This document shows, piece by piece, positions 59,470 to 64,000 of a stretch of DNA of 64,000 nucleotides. Under the pieces are notes generated by a model. It had not been told where the DNA came from and searched no databases. It saw only the letters and a program-made list of their open reading frames with translations. The DNA is from Fasciola hepatica (lineage: Eukaryota > Platyhelminthes > Trematoda > Plagiorchiida > Fasciolidae). The first letter of the stretch is position 1. The number at the start of each line of letters is the position of its first letter. The stretch spans positions 620,001 to 684,000 of the forward strand of contig CANUEZ040000184.1 of NCBI GenBank assembly GCA_948099385.1, read 5' to 3'. The position numbers and the translations under genes were made by a program.

Positions 59470-60492
59470 TCAAGGACCAAGCCTAGGCATATAATTGGCT
59501 AAAGTGATGTCCGCGGGGTGAAAGAGGCCTTTGCTGACAGGGGATATTTGCGTATGTTGTCTAAAGACCGGACTGTAGAATGCCATTGGGGGGAATATGA
59601 TAGTGTTCTGCTGGATGGTGCTACGTACCGGCTGCCCTGGGGTGAGCGTATTCTGTGGCAAGCGATGCTTGAAGTTGAGAGTGGTTGGATAGGTCTTTCT
59701 GCCATGCCTTTTTCCGAACAAGATTCTCGCTGGTTACACTCCTACCATCACTGAAATGACAAACTGAATCTCCGGTGCCTTCGGGGCTGCGTTTATCATA
59801 ACGGATGGAGGCTTGGCTCATGACCAATCTGCTTTTCGGGAGAGCCACCCCAAAGCCCGAACATTATTTTGTCGTTTGCGTATCCTCAAGGACACGGAAA
59901 GTTACTCTCAATGAATGGGCTGTTTGGTATTAGCCGGCAGACAAGACATCCATCAACGGAGGTGAAGTTTAGTGTGTGCTTCGAATAATGCTGAGTTAGA
60001 CAAGTTTAAGGCGGTAGTAAGTACCCTTAGTCTAGATGCCTTTGCTCAGCATAGTTGTAGTTGGTTACAGTGGGAAGAAATGCGGGTGAGATATGAAATA
60101 AAGTTAGCTACAAGTTTGCTTCTCTTACAACCAATACAGATAAAGTTAAAGACAAACATTTGAGGGTGCCGCCTTTCTGCAAGCATTCTCAAGGCAACTT
60201 TTCTATTTGCATCTTAAAGTAAACGAGCGAACCAATTGTGTACAGTGCTGCAGATGCGAGCAGTAAACACGCTGTCAATGAAAAAGTTATAAAATCAGAG
60301 AACTACTTGTGCTTACAGTGCACGCCACAGCCACAGTTATTTGGTGCCCATTTTTTCCGGTATAAATCACAGAAGCTCGGCCAAATAGTGCGAGCCGTCG
60401 AGTCCAGAGTAATTCACTCTCTCGGTCGAGTGGCGAGTACTATCAGTGGTCCTTCGAAGAACATAAGGGTGCAGAGCACAACTCTCCTCTAG
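59470..60492 (+). pseudogene. Unassigned degraded coding frames, part 3
   Basis: Three plus-strand frames follow each other: 59518-59754 (contains GYLRMLSKDRTVECHWGEYD and LLDGATYRLPWGERILWQ), 59972-60163, and 60238-60492 (contains CLQCTPQPQLFGAHFF). Before them, near 59090-59160, a hydrophobic run (LCLFSIFLFLITGG in one frame) could be a membrane segment. All are broken by stops and frame changes. Each has an exact mirror on the minus strand in the right arm of the hairpin. Confidence 0.3.
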
Positions 60493-60882
60493 CAGACACC
60501 ATCCAGTAAGTTTCTGCCTCTATTAGTAACACCATTCAAGGTTGAATAATGGATTAATGGATAATAGTTAATCACATTCGCCGTGCCGTTATTGTTTCCT
60601 GGTGCACGCCAGAACGTTCGGTTCGTAGCCTATTCCATGAACCAGTAAATTGGGGTACCTGCTTTCTAGTGCTTGGGTTCGTTGCTATCCACGTAGTAAC
60701 TGCGTCCGGGGTAGATCGTAGTCCTTTCGGTGGGAACATTGTTTTCGGTAGATGTTCTTGTGTACTTGGTAAGTTAAGTTACCTAAGCAGGTGTCTCGTT
60801 TGGCTGAAGGGGGAAAGCTCCGTGCCTGGCGTTTAGGTGATTTTGCTGGGCCAGATCATTGTGGTCAGTGAACACAAGCACG

Positions 60883-60998
60883 TGTAACGCCTAAGCTGCC
60901 TCGGAGGGCATAAGTTCAAAAATCCGTTAGCTTACCTGCATACAGGTTAGTCGTACCTGTGTCCAGCGGGGTAAATTACTTTTCTCTACCCTCTGAAC
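60883..60998. other. Centre of hairpin IR3 (116 bp, non-palindromic)
   Basis: The unpaired centre between the two 3 kb arms contains a small internal hairpin ACCTG-CATA-CAGGT near 60935-60948. No coding potential. The first and last centre bases do not pair, so the arm boundary is sharp. Confidence 0.9.
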
Positions 60999-63900
60999 CG
61001 TGCTTGTGTTCACTGACCACAATGATCTGGCCCAGCAAAATCACCTAAACGCCAGGCACGGAGCTTTCCCCCTTCAGCCAAACGAGACACCTGCTTAGGT
61101 AACTTAACTTACCAAGTACACAAGAACATCTACCGAAAACAATGTTCCCACCGAAAGGACTACGATCTACCCCGGACGCAGTTACTACGTGGATAGCAAC
61201 GAACCCAAGCACTAGAAAGCAGGTACCCCAATTTACTGGTTCATGGAATAGGCTACGAACCGAACGTTCTGGCGTGCACCAGGAAACAATAACGGCACGG
61301 CGAATGTGATTAACTATTATCCATTAATCCATTATTCAACCTTGAATGGTGTTACTAATAGAGGCAGAAACTTACTGGATGGTGTCTGCTAGAGGAGAGT
61401 TGTGCTCTGCACCCTTATGTTCTTCGAAGGACCACTGATAGTACTCGCCACTCGACCGAGAGAGTGAATTACTCTGGACTCGACGGCTCGCACTATTTGG
61501 CCGAGCTTCTGTGATTTATACCGGAAAAAATGGGCACCAAATAACTGTGGCTGTGGCGTGCACTGTAAGCACAAGTAGTTCTCTGATTTTATAACTTTTT
61601 CATTGACAGCGTGTTTACTGCTCGCATCTGCAGCACTGTACACAATTGGTTCGCTCGTTTACTTTAAGATGCAAATAGAAAAGTTGCCTTGAGAATGCTT
61701 GCAGAAAGGCGGCACCCTCAAATGTTTGTCTTTAACTTTATCTGTATTGGTTGTAAGAGAAGCAAACTTGTAGCTAACTTTATTTCATATCTCACCCGCA
61801 TTTCTTCCCACTGTAACCAACTACAACTATGCTGAGCAAAGGCATCTAGACTAAGGGTACTTACTACCGCCTTAAACTTGTCTAACTCAGCATTATTCGA
61901 AGCACACACTAAACTTCACCTCCGTTGATGGATGTCTTGTCTGCCGGCTAATACCAAACAGCCCATTCATTGAGAGTAACTTTCCGTGTCCTTGAGGATA
62001 CGCAAACGACAAAATAATGTTCGGGCTTTGGGGTGGCTCTCCCGAAAAGCAGATTGGTCATGAGCCAAGCCTCCATCCGTTATGATAAACGCAGCCCCGA
62101 AGGCACCGGAGATTCAGTTTGTCATTTCAGTGATGGTAGGAGTGTAACCAGCGAGAATCTTGTTCGGAAAAAGGCATGGCAGAAAGACCTATCCAACCAC
62201 TCTCAACTTCAAGCATCGCTTGCCACAGAATACGCTCACCCCAGGGCAGCCGGTACGTAGCACCATCCAGCAGAACACTATCATATTCCCCCCAATGGCA
62301 TTCTACAGTCCGGTCTTTAGACAACATACGCAAATATCCCCTGTCAGCAAAGGCCTCTTTCACCCCGCGGACATCACTTTAGCCAATTATATGCCTAGGC
62401 TTGGTCCTTGAAACATGAACATTCCTGACTGCGAACAATCCGTTCAGCGTATTTCGAGCATGTACGCAAATTTCTTTGGATCCATGGTAATTTTCTACCA
62501 TCCTGGCAACTCAAGGCTCCTGATCACTGGATGCCTGCTATTCCACGCGGAAAGGTTATCCATGAGCGGGTGAAAATTGCATTTGTTCGTTGAATTTATG
62601 AACAACTTTTGCACTCGACTCCGACAGCTTCGACTATACAGAATCTGAGACAAATTTTATCACGATATGAAGGAGCAGTTGTCAGACGTTATTGTTACAG
62701 AACTTGAGTGGTTGCAGCCACGTAACGCCCCCTGTTATAAGGAATAAGAAAATTGAAAAAAGACATGAAAGTATCCAGGAGGGCGTACGCAGCTTCCTGG
62801 AGCCTTTGTCACCTTCAAAAATATGAAATGTTTATGTTTTCTTTTTGAACATACGCAAATCTTTCTCAAAATTTGCGGAACTGTTACAAAAATTGCAAGA
62901 TTCCCGAGCAAGTGTTTCGGAACAATCAATTATTTATGCCCCCATGGCTTAGGTGGCATGTACGGTCAACAGTGAAGCGAAAAGTACGACCTTTATCAGA
63001 ACGCTCTTATACCCATGCACGTAGACTCCAGTGAAAATCAAACATCATGAAATAAAGTGGCTTTTTTCTATTGTTTTGTACCGTCCCACCAGCTTTAGCG
63101 AAAACTTTAGTCCACCTGCCAAATATCTCGTTTTACTTGTAAAACCGAAGAAGATAAATGTTGTCAGACCACGTGCTCACTCGTCGCACACAGCACACTA
63201 GTCTGACTGATGCGGGCGATCGGGTCTTGAGGTTTGAACTCTGCCGGAAAGATTCTTCTCCCGTTCATCAAGTAGCGCCACCGACAGTCAGTATGGGTTT
63301 TGTAAGCTCGGCACGGGGCCGGTGCTGAAGCAGTGTCTACTAGTAAAACGGAGCCATCTTCCAAGCTACGTGTCAGTCCATACTCTCATATCTACGGGCA
63401 CCATTTTGTAGTTCAAAAAGTTTTCGGAAGTAGCATAGAATAGAGTCATGTGGGCAAAATTTAGACCTGTATCGCACTGCACTGCGCAGTGCAACTGCAA
63501 ATAAGTTAGGGAGAAGCTGTCGAAGATCGCCAATTGGATCAGCTTATCGGAGACTAGCGTGTTGCGGCCGAATGAGGTTCGGCTTGTATGGAGAAACAAT
63601 GCTGCAGTCAACTGGTAAACTGTTTGACGAAAGCGTTTTCACGGTAACCAAAGAGCCTGCTCATAATTTTTCACCAACAACTCCGTCTTACGGAGGTTGT
63701 GGGCTGGCTGCGAGAATCTGCCCACTTACCTAAACAGTGATGATGTGAATTTCCATCATCTTCAGCCTCTGACAAATCATCTTCCGTACTTGTGATGTAT
63801 ACCTTCAGTTAACCTTTACGTCGTCGCGGGCAGGCAGGGGCCTGGACCCATAATCGCTCAGCCTACTTTTGAGCCTCGGTGGGGCTTTGATGACGCCCAT

Positions 63901-64000
63901 TGCTGACAATTGCTTATAAAGACAAGACAGCTGTAGAGTTCTTGTATTTTTGTCTTTTGATGAGTTGAGCGGTAATATTTCATGAAGAATCTTGTTCTGA
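60999..64000 (-). repeat. Hairpin IR3, right arm
   Basis: Mirror copy of 57881-60882, running to the end of the window. It contains the mirror images of all the unassigned frames listed for the left arm (for example 63611-63366, 63364-63164, 62363-62127, 61909-61718 and 61643-61389 on the minus strand). Confidence 0.96.

Larger units (their letters stand above)
57881..60882 (+). repeat. Hairpin IR3, left arm
   Basis: At least 3002 bases are the reverse complement of 60999-64000 at a constant coordinate sum of 121881, without indels. The only difference I noticed is at 59114 (T, paired position implies C). The arm continues past the window end on the other side, so its full extent is unknown. 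The join to the centre is abrupt at 60882/60999. Confidence 0.96.

Overview
The window reads as repeat-rich, gene-poor nuclear DNA of an animal, most likely a flatworm (cestode or trematode). Reading frames are short and broken. What can be recognised is mobile-element debris: CR1/jockey-superfamily LINEs, a BEL/Pao integrase relic, a Ty3/Gypsy reverse-transcriptase relic, and tRNA-derived SINEs carrying a hammerhead-ribozyme domain of the kind known from schistosome SINE-like retroposons. The flatworm assignment is an inference from this mix. I found no intact host gene, rRNA gene or CRISPR array.

Layout. 1-3907 and 12477-16383 are near-identical inverted arms around an 8.6 kb centre. That centre holds a tRNA-SINE with a hammerhead (4057-4210), a long minus-strand copy of a dispersed family I call F1 (4687-7150), and a decayed minus-strand LINE (endonuclease 10.7-11.2 kb, reverse transcriptase 9.1-9.9 kb). 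A second hairpin, 17128-18054, is made of two facing SINE-containing units. From 20 to 25 kb there are plus-strand F1 copies, the last two in partial tandem. LINE RT relics follow at 26.9-28.6 kb and 31.3-31.9 kb, then F1 again at 32.4-33.3 kb, a Gypsy RT relic at 35.1-35.5 kb (minus), an F1 end at 37.7 kb and a BEL/Pao integrase end at 39.6-39.9 kb. The most complete LINE runs from 42.9 to 47.1 kb (ORF1, endonuclease, RT), with F1 sequence downstream at 48.6-49.7 kb. From 49.7 to 55.6 kb I recognise nothing. 55598-56973 is bounded by 145-bp inverted repeats. From 57881 to the window end is a third hairpin, with arms of at least 3.0 kb around a 116-bp centre; its arms carry a run of degraded plus-sense reading frames that I cannot assign.

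How it fits together. The LINEs would have supplied reverse transcriptase, and the SINEs and F1 look like their non-autonomous or 5'-truncated products (F1 ends in ATT/AAT microsatellite tails, as expected for target-primed insertion). The LINE copies seen are dead: internal stops, frameshifts and, in the best copy, three altered endonuclease catalytic residues. The strongest unexplained signals are the three large, nearly identical inverted duplications in 64 kb, the hammerhead-SINE pair whose helices stay paired while the catalytic core has diverged, and the unassigned reading-frame cluster in the last hairpin.
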